From assembly GCA_031289865.1 (NCBI GenBank), contig JAITOQ010000008.1, positions 1 through 31,968 of the forward strand: a stretch of DNA of 31,968 nucleotides. The letters are read 5' to 3'. The stretch's first letter is position 1; every line of letters starts with the position of its first letter. This DNA comes from Clostridiales bacterium. GTDB taxonomy: Bacteria; Bacillota; Clostridia; Christensenellales; JAISNN01. Shown in pieces: positions 13,817 to 20,876 of this stretch. Below the pieces are notes generated by a model. It was not told the DNA's origin. It ran no database searches and worked only from the letters and a program-made list of their open reading frames with translations. The translations under genes and the position numbers were made by a program.

Positions 13817-14379
13817 TGCCCTCACGGAGTTTCACGTTCGAGGTATTGCTCCCCGACGGTAATTCTCTTTTGGTCTTAGTTCAAAAAAAACCCGAAATCA
13901 AAAATTTTAACCTTTCCGTCCGTCCGCGTGACGGACGGATACGGTTATCCGTGCCCGTTTCCGTCGGAAACGACGCGATCAAACACTTTTTAATCTCTAA
14001 AGCCGCATGGATTGAAAAGCGTTTAACTGTATCAACTAATACGGTTCAACCCATCAAAAAGTCCGAATATGACAAAGAAGTCGTTTCGGTCTTTTTGTCG
14101 TTTGTAAAAGAACGTACCGCCTATTGGGAAAGCGTCACAAACCTCGCCTCATCGGCAATACGCGTCAAAAACATGACCTCGCGCTACGGCAGCTGCAACG
14201 TCAAAACAAAAAAAATCACGATAAGCCTTATACTGATCGACAAACCGCCGATCTGCCTCGACTATGTGATCGTCCACGAACTCACCCACCTCGTGACGCG
14301 GTTTCACGACAAAACCTTTTATGCTCATTTAGAACGCTTTTTTCCGAATAGAAAAGAAGCGGAGAAAATGTTAAGATGA
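13816..14379 (+). CDS. YgjP-like (DUF45) zinc metallopeptidase
   Basis: A 187-aa protein with the YgjP/SprT-like layout: an N-terminal beta-rich region containing N-L-S-V-R-P-R-D-G-R-I-R-L-S-V-P, the conserved S-R-Y-G-S-C-N-V motif, and the catalytic H-E-L-T-H at 154-158 with a third ligand H164 in R-F-H-D-K-T-F-Y. The family members are typically somewhat longer (over 200 aa); the shortening is mainly in the first half. It starts on the last base of the MarR stop codon (TAATG) and has no independent ribosome binding site, so it depends on translation of the regulator. Substrate unknown. Confidence 0.9.
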   Translation: MPSRSFTFEVLLPDGNSLLVLVQKKPEIKNFNLSVRPRDGRIRLSVPVSVGNDAIKHFLISKAAWIEKRLTVSTNTVQPIKKSEYDKEVVSVFLSFVKERTAYWESVTNLASSAIRVKNMTSRYGSCNVKTKKITISLILIDKPPICLDYVIVHELTHLVTRFHDKTFYAHLERFFPNRKEAEKMLR

Positions 14380-14384
14380 AAAAC

Positions 14385-14426
14385 AAGGGAGGGTTTTTGC
14401 GAACAAAAATCCTCCCTTATTTTTTT
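14385..14426. terminator. Strong terminator between convergent genes
   Basis: A 15-bp stem (14385-14399 with 14404-14418, one G-T pair), 4-nt loop CGAA, then A and seven T. It ends the MarR/metallopeptidase operon; T-runs on the other strand are short, so it may serve the RelE-type toxin operon less efficiently. Confidence 0.85.
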
Positions 14427-14429
14427 AAT

Positions 14430-14696
14430 TTATTTATAAATATCGTTCCTATGTCCCACTTGCAAAATTAGGATTGTGACCGTAGACTCAGATATCTCCG
14501 CAATGATGCGGTAATCGCCGATTCTGTACCGCCATACTCCGCTTAGGTTCGCCGTCAACCCCTTACCGTGCGCCCTCGGATTTTCACACCCGTTAAGATT
14601 TTTCTCAATCCATGCGACAATAAGCCGCGAAGTGGTTTTGTCCAGCTTTTTTAAATTTTTTAAAGCACGTTCCGAATATAAAATCGAGTAGCTCAA
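14430..14696 (-). CDS. RelE/ParE-type mRNA interferase toxin
   Basis: An 88-aa protein with the RelE fold signature: S-E-R-A-L-K-N-L-K-K-L-D near the N-terminus, G-K-G-L...G-V-W-R-Y-R-I-G-D-Y-R-I-I-A in the centre and V-G-H-R-N-D-I-Y-K at the end. The conserved R-Y-R-x-G-D-Y-R and terminal H-R-x-x-x-Y are those of RelE toxins that cleave mRNA on the ribosome. It begins with TTG overlapping the antitoxin stop (TTGA, 4 nt), so it is co-translated with the antitoxin. Confidence 0.9.
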   Translation of the reverse strand: MSYSILYSERALKNLKKLDKTTSRLIVAWIEKNLNGCENPRAHGKGLTANLSGVWRYRIGDYRIIAEISESTVTILILQVGHRNDIYK

Positions 14697-14914
14697 ATCA
14701 ACCCAAGCTCCTTTTTAACTTCGTCATGAGTATAAGTTTTCCCGCTCGCCGCATGTTCTTTTGCGGCTTTTTCGTAAAGCTTGATATCAAATTCGTCTTC
14801 AATCTTTTCCATTACGGCAAGACGTACGACCTCGGAAATTGTGACTCCGTGTAATTCCGCATAACCCCGTATTACATTGTACTCGTCATCACTTATTCTT
14901 AATGAAATAGACAT
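14693..14914 (-). CDS. RelB-like antitoxin with ribbon-helix-helix N-terminus
   Basis: A 73-aa protein. Residues 1-45 (M-S-I-S-L-R-I-S-D-D-E-Y, then G-V-T-I-S-E-V-V-R-L-A-V) are a ribbon-helix-helix DNA-binding domain; the charged C-terminal third (K-T-Y-T-H-D-E-V-K-K-E-L-G-L-I) would wrap the toxin, as in DUF6290/RelB antitoxins. It precedes and overlaps the toxin gene. AGGAGGTG lies 7-8 nt upstream of the ATG. Direct repeats over the -10 box (14933-14951) are the likely autorepression site. Confidence 0.88.
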   Translation of the reverse strand: MSISLRISDDEYNVIRGYAELHGVTISEVVRLAVMEKIEDEFDIKLYEKAAKEHAASGKTYTHDEVKKELGLI

Positions 14915-14932
14915 ACTCTCTCACCTCCTTGC

Positions 14933-14968
14933 GTAATACATTGTAATACATAATATGCGAAAAGTCAA
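14933..14968 (-). promoter_or_regulatory. Toxin-antitoxin promoter with a 10-bp direct-repeat operator
   Basis: Minus strand TTGACT (14968-14963), 17-bp spacer, TACAAT (14945-14940). The plus-strand 9-mer GTAATACAT occurs at 14933-14941 and 14943-14951, a 10-bp period covering the -10, as expected for cooperative ribbon-helix-helix binding. Confidence 0.75.
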
Positions 14969-15008
14969 GGGGAATTATGCTATTTTTTTAATTTTTTTAT
15001 TTCTTCCG

Positions 15009-15038
15009 CAATTTTCAACTTTCAACTTTCAACTTTCA
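15009..15038 (-). repeat. Heptad minisatellite (family H, copy 5)
   Basis: Four CAACTTT units, GAAAGTT in gene direction; the outermost unit contributes the TGA stop of the ClC gene (15036-15038). Confidence 0.8.
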
Positions 15039-16382
15039 CTTTTTCTTCTTCCCCCACTCCCTCAGCTTCTCTAACCATCTGCTGTAGATAAACCGTTCCG
15101 ACGGGTGTTCCGCGGTTTCGGATTCGAGCCAAACGCCCGTGATTTTGGATTCCTTCATCATTTGCGTCGGGTAGACGCTTCTGTGCCCCGTGACGATATA
15201 TGCGATGGAGCAAGCGACGGCCGCAAGCACCGCAAGCGACGGATTCAAAAACATCTCAAAAGCCATGACGATACATGCGAGAGGGGTGTTTGTCGCGCTT
15301 GCTAGTACCGCGAGCATTCCGAGCGCGGAAAAAACCACGGGGTCGAGATGAAACAGCGCGGCAAACGCGCTCCCCGACGTGATCCCGATAAACATAAGCG
15401 GAGTGAGTATCCCGCCGCTCCCTCCGAAAGAGAGCGTAATCGCGGTAAACACAATCTTTAGGAGAAAGTCGTATCCGCGTGCGGGGTCGCCCCCGATAAT
15501 CCTTGTAAAGTAGCCGATACCCATGCCGAGATAGTCCGTCCCGAACACGAGCGCGAGGAGTACGATCGCCGCGCCGCCTATTAAGCCCTTTAACGGCTTG
15601 TAGATTTTGATTTTGTTTGCAATTTTGTGCGTCCCGCCGAGGACGAGTATCGTCAGCATAGAAACCAACCCGAAGAATATCCCCGCCCCAAGCGCGATTC
15701 CCACGGTCGGGAGCGCGTTATTCCACGCAAGCGTGAGAAAAATTTCGGGCATTTTTTCCGTTTCTATCCCGAACGCCGATGACACAAAATAGCCCGCAAG
15801 CGAAGCAATCATAACGGGAAAAATATTTTTAAGGTCGATTCGTCCTACAATCAATACTTCTATCGCAAAGATTGCCGCGGCGACGGGCGTACCGAATATA
15901 GCCGCAAAAGCCGCCGCCATACCCGCGACGACAAGCCGCTTTGTGTCCTTTTCGTCGAGGTGAAAAAGCCCCGCGAGAAAGCTTGCCGCCCCCGCGCCGA
16001 TTTGCGTCGTCGGACCTTCCTTTCCCGCCGAACCGCCGCTCCCTATCGTGATGACCGTCGCAATGATTTTGACGGGAACCACGCCGAGTTTGATTCTCCC
16101 GCCCCTTTTGTGAATAGCCTCTATCGCTTTTTCCGTCCCGTGCCCCTCCGCACCCGGCGCAAGATGCTTGACGGCAAACGCGGACAAAAACATACCGATC
16201 GGCAAAAACAAATAGTAGTAGGAAAAGCCCGCCGCAAAACCGCTCGCGGTGTTTAACAGCCAAATAAAGCCCGCGCCTATCGCGCCGACCGCCGCCCCCG
16301 TGACGCCGCTCAACAACAGCCACTTCACCAAATATGCAAAAAAGAGGAAAAGCCCGACGGCTTTTTGTTTTATCTTCTCCAT
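15036..16382 (-). CDS. ClC-family chloride channel/transporter
   Basis: A 448-aa membrane protein of the ClC family. The gating-glutamate motif G-K-E-G-P is at about residue 120 within G-S-G-G-S-A-G-K-E-G-P, and the third anion-site motif is G-G-S-G-G-I-L-T-P at about 322. The first motif, G-S-G-I-P in classical members, reads G-H-G-T-E at about 78. The second glutamate of F-x-x-E-E in CLC-ec1 (the internal proton glutamate) aligns with Val in F-A-I-E-V. Both features occur in bacterial ClC relatives, and ion selectivity or coupling cannot be read off. There is no CBS domain. No Shine-Dalgarno is visible; a promoter at 16394-16422 puts the transcript start about 5 nt before the ATG. Confidence 0.88.
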   Translation of the reverse strand: MEKIKQKAVGLFLFFAYLVKWLLLSGVTGAAVGAIGAGFIWLLNTASGFAAGFSYYYLFLPIGMFLSAFAVKHLAPGAEGHGTEKAIEAIHKRGGRIKLGVVPVKIIATVITIGSGGSAGKEGPTTQIGAGAASFLAGLFHLDEKDTKRLVVAGMAAAFAAIFGTPVAAAIFAIEVLIVGRIDLKNIFPVMIASLAGYFVSSAFGIETEKMPEIFLTLAWNNALPTVGIALGAGIFFGLVSMLTILVLGGTHKIANKIKIYKPLKGLIGGAAIVLLALVFGTDYLGMGIGYFTRIIGGDPARGYDFLLKIVFTAITLSFGGSGGILTPLMFIGITSGSAFAALFHLDPVVFSALGMLAVLASATNTPLACIVMAFEMFLNPSLAVLAAVACSIAYIVTGHRSVYPTQMMKESKITGVWLESETAEHPSERFIYSRWLEKLREWGKKKK

Positions 16383-16393
16383 AACTATTTATT

Positions 16394-16422
16394 ATTTTAC
16401 TACTTATGCGAGATTTTTGCAA
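16394..16422 (-). promoter_or_regulatory. Promoter of the ClC gene, almost leaderless
   Basis: Minus strand TTGCAA (16422-16417), 17-bp spacer, TAAAAT (16399-16394). The predicted start, near 16387, leaves only about 5 nt before the ATG at 16382, consistent with the missing ribosome binding site. Confidence 0.6.
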
Positions 16423-16431
16423 GTGTTTAGA

Positions 16432-16506
16432 TGTCATTCTGAACGAAGTGAAGAATCTCAAACGGTTAGCCGTACAATAGCCGACAAAAAGTCGGTGTCA
16501 TTCGTA
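16432..16506 (-). repeat. Repeat R1 copy f plus a truncated second copy
   Basis: Reverse-oriented R1 at 16432-16474 ends in the hairpin ACGGCTAACCGT. A second fragment, AAAAAGTCGGTGTCATTC (16487-16504), is the beginning of another reverse R1 cut off next to the end of the 16515 gene. Copy f is the inverted counterpart of copy g at 17541-17584, with the matching hairpin. Confidence 0.75.
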
Positions 16507-16514
16507 GTAGTCCG

Positions 16515-16847
16515 TCATGATTTGTAATCATAAGCAATTTTATTATATTTCTTTCCATTTAGGTCAACGATAAAGCCGTCCACGATTTTGCACGGTGAAT
16601 CCTTGGATTTTATTTCCTCCAAAATATCGTCGTCGGTTATGCCCGATACCCAAACGACCTCCAAATCACCAACAAATAAACCATGCCCCTCGTCATCGGC
16701 GAAAGTAACGGGATCTGCGATACAAACGAATACTTCTCTATGTATATCACCGATCCAAGCGAATAAAATATGCCCCTCGTCGCCTTTTTTAACGCCCTCT
16801 TTCACGTAGTTATCGTTGAGAACTCTCACTCTGTCTAAATATTTCAT
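16515..16847 (-). CDS. Putative immunity-type protein (DUF4926-like)
   Basis: A 110-aa acidic protein. The N-terminal Y-L-D-R-V-R-V-L...E-G-V-K-K-G-D-E-G-H-I-L resembles the small beta-barrel pattern of DUF4926 proteins, in which a K-K-G-D-x-G-T-I turn is typical. Such proteins often neighbour DUF6883-type proteins. Here it overlaps the upstream gene by 4 nt (ATGA), so the two are translated together. By order and overlap it would neutralise the preceding product. The assignment is by pattern recognition; a general accessory role cannot be excluded. Confidence 0.55.
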   Translation of the reverse strand: MKYLDRVRVLNDNYVKEGVKKGDEGHILFAWIGDIHREVFVCIADPVTFADDEGHGLFVGDLEVVWVSGITDDDILEEIKSKDSPCKIVDGFIVDLNGKKYNKIAYDYKS

Positions 16848-17452
16848 TTGATAAAACCTCCAAACGGTGTATTGTTTTTAATTTTCCCATTAGGAAAAAC
16901 CATCCAGCCGGTATAAAAATAGTATTCTTTCTCGGGAGTTCTTCCTTTGCTTCTGATTGTACACGGAATACTGATTCTTTGACCGTATTTGTTCAATTCA
17001 CCTATCACATAATTTCCGTTTCCATAGTTTTCAATTGATTGCGCCTTTATTATATCATACAACTCCTGCGCTTCGGCAAGCGTATAACCCATGTATTTTT
17101 CAAATAATATTTTTTTGTCTTTTTCTACAAACGCATATTCCGTTATTTTTTTCATCGGAAAATCCAGAATTACATCTGCCGGCGAAAATTCATTTACCGA
17201 CAGTAATCTACACTTGCAATTTTTATGCAACTGTCCCGGTCCTAAATTCTCGTCTGCATACAACCTCGGCATTTTTTCAATGTCGTTGACAAAAATACAA
17301 TCGTTTACGGCGACACAATATAAGCACGTTTTTGTAATCGGATCGTCTTGTACTTCCTTTACAAAGCTCTCCCTATTTAACTTCGATCGTGCTTTTCTTT
17401 TCACCCATTTTGTCGTAACAAAATAATTTTCCGCGGCATCAAATATCCCCAT
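16844..17452 (-). CDS. Putative toxin: MuF-like zinc knuckle plus DUF6883-like C-terminal domain
   Basis: A 202-aa protein. Residues 38-85 contain D-x-I-T-K-T-C43-L-Y-C46 and later L-H76-K-N-C79-K-C81, the C-x2-C...H-x-x-C-x-C pattern found near the C-terminus of phage MuF/Mu gpF-like head proteins. Residues 98-202 (K-I-T-E-Y-A-F, F-E-K-Y-M-G-Y-T, K-Y-G-Q-R-I-S-I, Y-T-G-W-M-V, N-N-T-P-F-G-G) follow the layout of DUF6883 domains, which occur at the ends of toxin-like proteins. There is no secretion signal and the main MuF body is missing, so this may be the detached end of a polymorphic toxin. AGGAGG at 17458-17463 sits 5 nt before the ATG. Activity is unknown. Confidence 0.55.
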   Translation of the reverse strand: MGIFDAAENYFVTTKWVKRKARSKLNRESFVKEVQDDPITKTCLYCVAVNDCIFVNDIEKMPRLYADENLGPGQLHKNCKCRLLSVNEFSPADVILDFPMKKITEYAFVEKDKKILFEKYMGYTLAEAQELYDIIKAQSIENYGNGNYVIGELNKYGQRISIPCTIRSKGRTPEKEYYFYTGWMVFPNGKIKNNTPFGGFIK

Positions 17453-17472
17453 AAAATCCTCCTTTGATTTCG

Positions 17473-17500
17473 ATATTACATTACCATATTAAAAAGTCGA
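17473..17500 (-). promoter_or_regulatory. Weak promoter candidate for the toxin/immunity-like pair
   Basis: Minus strand TCGACT (17500-17495), 16-bp spacer, TAATAT (17478-17473), about 20 nt before the start at 17452. Match to consensus is moderate. Confidence 0.35.
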
Positions 17501-17540
17501 GTTCTCGTTTTTATGCCATGTATTTTCGCTATGCAATTGA

Positions 17541-17584
17541 ACGGCTAACCGTTTGAGATTCTTCGCAAGCTCAGAATGACACCG
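17541..17584 (+). repeat. Repeat R1 copy g
   Basis: ACGGCTAACCGT hairpin followed by TTGAGATTCTTCGCAAGCTCAG and ATGACACC; the core has a small deletion. Inverted with respect to copy f, with which it shares the first 24 bases exactly. Confidence 0.8.
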
Positions 17585-17634
17585 ATTAGACAAGCCCTTT
17601 GGCTAAAACAACAATTTTTTCCTCATCAAAACAT

Positions 17635-17664
17635 TTGAGTTTTTCTTATAAAAATGTTATAATA
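17635..17664 (+). promoter_or_regulatory. Promoter of hppA
   Basis: TTGAGT (17635-17640), 18-bp spacer, TATAAT (17659-17664) with TGT before it (extended -10). Gives a leader of about 52 nt. Confidence 0.75.
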
Positions 17665-17722
17665 TATCGGAATCAAAAATCGGGCGTGTAATTGCGCCTA
17701 AAAAGGGAGTAAAGAGTCAGTT

Positions 17723-19912
17723 ATGCCAAATGTTTTAATTTATTTTATAGTATTCGTATCTGTCGCGGTCGCGGGTTCGCTCGCCTTTGCGCTCTACAAC
17801 TTTTTCCGTGTCAAAAAGTTGAAAAGCGGTACCGACGCCATGAACGAAATCGCCTCCGCAATCAGCGAGGGTGCGAGCGCGTTTATCGCGCATGAGTACA
17901 AGGTGATAGGTATCACCGCCGCAATAGTCGCGGTCGTCCTCGGTGTCATTCTCGACCCGTGGAGCGCAATCGCGTTTGCACTCGGTATCATTCTTTCGGG
18001 TTCGGCGGGCTTTGTCGGCATGAAGATCGCGACTATCGCAAACGTCCGCGTTGCCAATACCGCACGCGAAACACGCTCCCTCGGCAAGACCCTCAAGGTA
18101 GCTTTCCGCGGCGGCAGCGTCATGGGACTGTGCGTAGGCGGCTTTGCACTCCTCGGTCTTTTAATCTGTTTCCTCGTATTCGGTTTAGGCGCGGGACAAT
18201 TAAACGTCGAAAACATCAAGCTCACAAAAAACCTGATCGGAATCGAATACATACCGTTTACAATGGTCGTATCCTGCTATGCGCTCGGCTGCTCGATGGT
18301 CGCGCTCTTTAACCGTATCGGCGGCGGTATCTATACCAAAGCCGCGGACATGGGTGCGGATCTCGTCGGCAAGACGGAAGAACACATTCCCGAAGACGAC
18401 GCCCGCAACCCCGCCACTATCGCCGACAACGTAGGCGACAACGTAGGCGACGTCGCGGGGCTTGGGAGCGACCTCTTAGAGAGCTATGTCGGCGCAATCA
18501 TCGCCGCCGTCATCCTCTCCGCATACACCTTTATCACCACCCTTGCAACCGATAGAGAGTTTAGCGGCAAGTTGCTCCAACGTCTTATGCTGTTTCCCGT
18601 CACCTTTGCGGGCGTGGGCGTCATCGCGTGTATATTCGGTATCGGCTACGTCATCTTTAAAAAAGCCAGCAACAAGCCGCACCGCGAATTAAACATCGCG
18701 CTCTGGTCGTCCGCCGCAATCATCGTCGTAGGAGGTTGCGTCCTCTCGTGGGCGTTCTTTAAAGACTTCACGGGAAAAGAAATAGAAACTCTCGGCTTTA
18801 ATCTCGGCGAATTTTCGCCTTGGGTGGGTACGGTCATCGGTATAGTATGCGGTATCGTCATCGGTATGCTTGCCGAATACTACACCAGCGCGGATCACAA
18901 GCCGACACAAAACCTTGCTAAAATCACCACCGAAGGCACCGCACTCACCATCACAAGAGGGCTTGCGCTCGGGATGAAAAGCTGTTTTTTTCCCGTCATC
19001 GTCTTAGGACTTGCGGTCATCGGATCGTATGCGGCGGCGGGCGTGTACGGAGTCACAATGGCGGCGGTCGGTATGCTCTCTTTCGTCGCGGCGACGGTTT
19101 CCGTCGACACCTACGGACCTATCGCGGATAACGCGGGCGGTATCAGCGAAATGAGCAAGCTTGACCACGAGGTTCGTGAAATCACCGACAAGCTCGACTC
19201 CGTCGGAAATACCACGGCGGCTATCGGAAAAGGCTTTGCTATCGGGAGCGGCGCGCTTGCCGCGTTAAGTCTGTTGATATCGTTTATCCACAGCCAACTC
19301 AAGGCGGGCGAATCCGCAGAAGCCACATTAAATATCATCGACGCACTCACCCTTGCGGGCGCGTTTATCGGCGGCGCGCTGCCGTTCTTCTTTTCGGGGC
19401 TTCTGACCGACGCGGTCGCAAAGAGCGCGCAGCACATGGTCAAAGAGGTTCGCCGTCAGTTTAGAGAAAAACCGGGCATTTTGGACGGTACCGAAAAGCC
19501 CGATTACAAGCAATGTATCAAGATTTCCGCGGCGGGCGCAATCAAGGAAATGAAACTCCCCGTCCTCATCGCGGTCGCGCTTCCTTTGGTCGGCGGGTTT
19601 TTGCTCGGCGCAAAGTTTGTCGGAGGAATCCTCATCGGCGCAACCATTACCGCTATCATGATGGCAATCTTTACCGCCAACGCGGGCGGCGCATGGGACA
19701 ACGCCAAAAAAGCTATCGAACAAGGCTTTATAAAGGGTGTCGGCAAAGGCTCGAAAGAGCATGACGCCGCCGTCGTCGGAGATACCGTAGGCGATCCGCT
19801 AAAGGATACAGTCGGACCGTCGCTCGATATCTTAATCAAAATTATGGCGACCGTCTCCCTCATCGGCGTCGCTATCTTCGGACAGTTTAATCTGTTGGCG
19901 CTGTTTAGCTAA
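17723..19912 (+). CDS. hppA: Membrane-bound ion-pumping pyrophosphatase
   Basis: A 729-aa protein with about 16 membrane segments that hydrolyses pyrophosphate and exports H+ and/or Na+. The three catalytic acidic regions are all present: D-M-G-A-D-L-V-G-K followed by I-P-E-D-D and D-N-V-G-D-N-V-G-D (from about residue 208), D-N-A-G-G-I-S-E-M-S (about 470), and G-D-T-V-G-D-P-L-K-D-T (about 686). G-N-T-T-A-A-I-G-K-G has Ala where potassium-independent enzymes have Lys, so a K+-dependent type is expected; H+ versus Na+ cannot be decided by eye. GGGAG at 17705-17709 lies rather far (13 nt) from the ATG. The aaRS genes nearby release pyrophosphate, but there is no evidence of co-regulation. Confidence 0.95.
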   Translation: MPNVLIYFIVFVSVAVAGSLAFALYNFFRVKKLKSGTDAMNEIASAISEGASAFIAHEYKVIGITAAIVAVVLGVILDPWSAIAFALGIILSGSAGFVGMKIATIANVRVANTARETRSLGKTLKVAFRGGSVMGLCVGGFALLGLLICFLVFGLGAGQLNVENIKLTKNLIGIEYIPFTMVVSCYALGCSMVALFNRIGGGIYTKAADMGADLVGKTEEHIPEDDARNPATIADNVGDNVGDVAGLGSDLLESYVGAIIAAVILSAYTFITTLATDREFSGKLLQRLMLFPVTFAGVGVIACIFGIGYVIFKKASNKPHRELNIALWSSAAIIVVGGCVLSWAFFKDFTGKEIETLGFNLGEFSPWVGTVIGIVCGIVIGMLAEYYTSADHKPTQNLAKITTEGTALTITRGLALGMKSCFFPVIVLGLAVIGSYAAAGVYGVTMAAVGMLSFVAATVSVDTYGPIADNAGGISEMSKLDHEVREITDKLDSVGNTTAAIGKGFAIGSGALAALSLLISFIHSQLKAGESAEATLNIIDALTLAGAFIGGALPFFFSGLLTDAVAKSAQHMVKEVRRQFREKPGILDGTEKPDYKQCIKISAAGAIKEMKLPVLIAVALPLVGGFLLGAKFVGGILIGATITAIMMAIFTANAGGAWDNAKKAIEQGFIKGVGKGSKEHDAAVVGDTVGDPLKDTVGPSLDILIKIMATVSLIGVAIFGQFNLLALFS

Positions 19913-19938
19913 ACTTTTAATTTTTTGATAATAGAGAT

Positions 19939-19984
19939 GCGAGACAAAATTTTCACGAAAAATTTTTCTCGCGCTCTTTTCAAA
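19939..19984 (+). repeat. Gene-end hairpin element (family R3), copy B
   Basis: GCGAGA (19939-19944) pairs with TCTCGC (19967-19972) with an A/T-rich upper stem, then tail GCTCTTTTCAAA (19973-19984). It starts 26 nt after the hppA stop and is in gene orientation. Confidence 0.75.
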
Positions 19985-20010
19985 TAGTTTTATGATTTAT
20001 AGAGAATAAA

Positions 20011-20067
20011 AAAGTCGGGGTGCTTACTCCGACTTTTTTATTCGGGGTGCTTACTCCGACTTTTTTA
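20011..20067 (+). terminator. Tandemly duplicated terminator after hppA
   Basis: Two adjacent copies of a hairpin TCGGGGTGCTTACTCCGA followed by ACTTTTTT or CTTTTTT (units about 20014-20040 and 20041-20067). The second appears to be a direct duplication of the first. In total hppA is followed by three hairpins. Confidence 0.8.
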
Positions 20068-20070
20068 TAT

Positions 20071-20102
20071 TGTAGGGGACGATGCCTTCATCGTCCCGTA
20101 TC
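20071..20102 (+). repeat. Short dispersed hairpin (family R4), copy 2
   Basis: GGGACGATG-CCTT-CATCGTCCC with flanks TGTAG and GTAT, related to the minus-strand element at 5201-5233. Confidence 0.45.
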
Positions 20103-20113
20103 CGAATAAAAAA

Positions 20114-20165
20114 AGCATGTGTCATTCTGAGCAAAGCGAAGAATCTCAAACGATTTCTCCGAATC
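20114..20165 (-). repeat. Repeat R1 copy h
   Basis: Reverse-oriented R1 with the alternative left end ATTCGGAGAAATCG, shared with copy e. The gene-free stretch 19913-20318 consists of this, R3, the duplicated terminator, R4, a heptad tract and the next promoter. Confidence 0.8.
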
Positions 20166-20175
20166 ACATCTCTTT

Positions 20176-20215
20176 TTATCCGCAATTCTGCATTCTGCAT
20201 TCGGCATTTTGCATT
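20176..20215 (+). repeat. Second heptad type, TGCATTC
   Basis: After TTTTTATCCGCAATTC come about four imperfect TGCATTC units. The lead-in TTTTTATCCGCAATT is the same as that of the CAACTTT heptads elsewhere, but the 7-mer differs. Confidence 0.55.
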
Positions 20216-20241
20216 AAAAATAAAAAACTTCTGAAAACCCC

Positions 20242-20270
20242 TTGTATATCCGCGTGTGATATGTTATAAT
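20242..20270 (+). promoter_or_regulatory. Promoter of the small membrane protein gene
   Basis: TTGTAT (20242-20247), 17-bp spacer, TATAAT (20265-20270) with TGT in front (extended -10), nearly the same -10 context as hppA. Confidence 0.75.
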
Positions 20271-20318
20271 ATTTTCGTTACAAAACCAAATTTAAAAACA
20301 AAAAGGAGAACTTAATCA

Positions 20319-20804
20319 ATGGGAAAGAAATTTCCGGCTTTTTTACTCGGTTTTTTCTGTTCGTTAGGCGGATTAGTCGTATGGGTAATTATCGGCTTGC
20401 TCGGCTTTTATGCTGGTATCGGTGCTTTTCTCATGGCTTACTTATTTGTGGCGGGCTATCAAGGCGTACTAAAGAAACCCGACGACAAGAGTTACATTCC
20501 GTTAATGATATTTGTCGTCATTATCGACATTGTTTTAGCCCTAATAGTCTTTATCGCAATAGATTGCTACCGCGTCGGAGTACCGTTTAGTATTGCCGTA
20601 ATTGATTTGTTAGACATGTCGGTTGTTTTGCTTGACCTCGCTATAGGCTTAGTCTTTGGCGCAATCGGGATATTCATGGCAATCTCCCAACAATCCCGTC
20701 AAAAAGCACGCAAACAATTCCTCGCCGATAAAAAGAAAAGAGCCGCCGAAGCCCAACAAGAACAAGACCAAAATCAAATCCAAAACCCAAATCAAAAACG
20801 CTGA
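20319..20804 (+). CDS. Small membrane protein with charged, Gln-rich tail (unknown function)
   Basis: A 161-aa protein with three to four hydrophobic segments (about 7-28, 30-48, 60-83, 92-122) followed by a cytoplasmic-type tail of about 35 residues: basic R-Q-K-A-R-K-Q-F, then a Gln/Asn-rich end. I do not recognise a family. AAGGAG at 20303-20308 is 10 nt before the ATG, and it has its own promoter and terminator, so it is a separately controlled single gene. It lies between inverted R1 copies h and i. It resembles the other small membrane proteins at 22813 and 23936 only in general design. Confidence 0.75.
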   Translation: MGKKFPAFLLGFFCSLGGLVVWVIIGLLGFYAGIGAFLMAYLFVAGYQGVLKKPDDKSYIPLMIFVVIIDIVLALIVFIAIDCYRVGVPFSIAVIDLLDMSVVLLDLAIGLVFGAIGIFMAISQQSRQKARKQFLADKKKRAAEAQQEQDQNQIQNPNQKR

Positions 20805-20829
20805 CACTTTAATTTATCAATAAAAAGAC

Positions 20830-20867
20830 ATAGGTCGGATTGAAAAACACTCCGACCTATTTTTTTA
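20830..20867 (+). terminator. Intrinsic terminator of the small membrane protein gene
   Basis: ATAGGTCGGA (20830-20839) pairs perfectly with TCCGACCTAT (20851-20860), followed by seven T. Confidence 0.85.
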
Positions 20868-20876
20868 TTGTGATTG

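Noticed and set aside
16515..17452. Prophage remnant
   Set aside because: The MuF-like zinc motif is the only phage-like trait; there are no portal, capsid, integrase or tail genes nearby.
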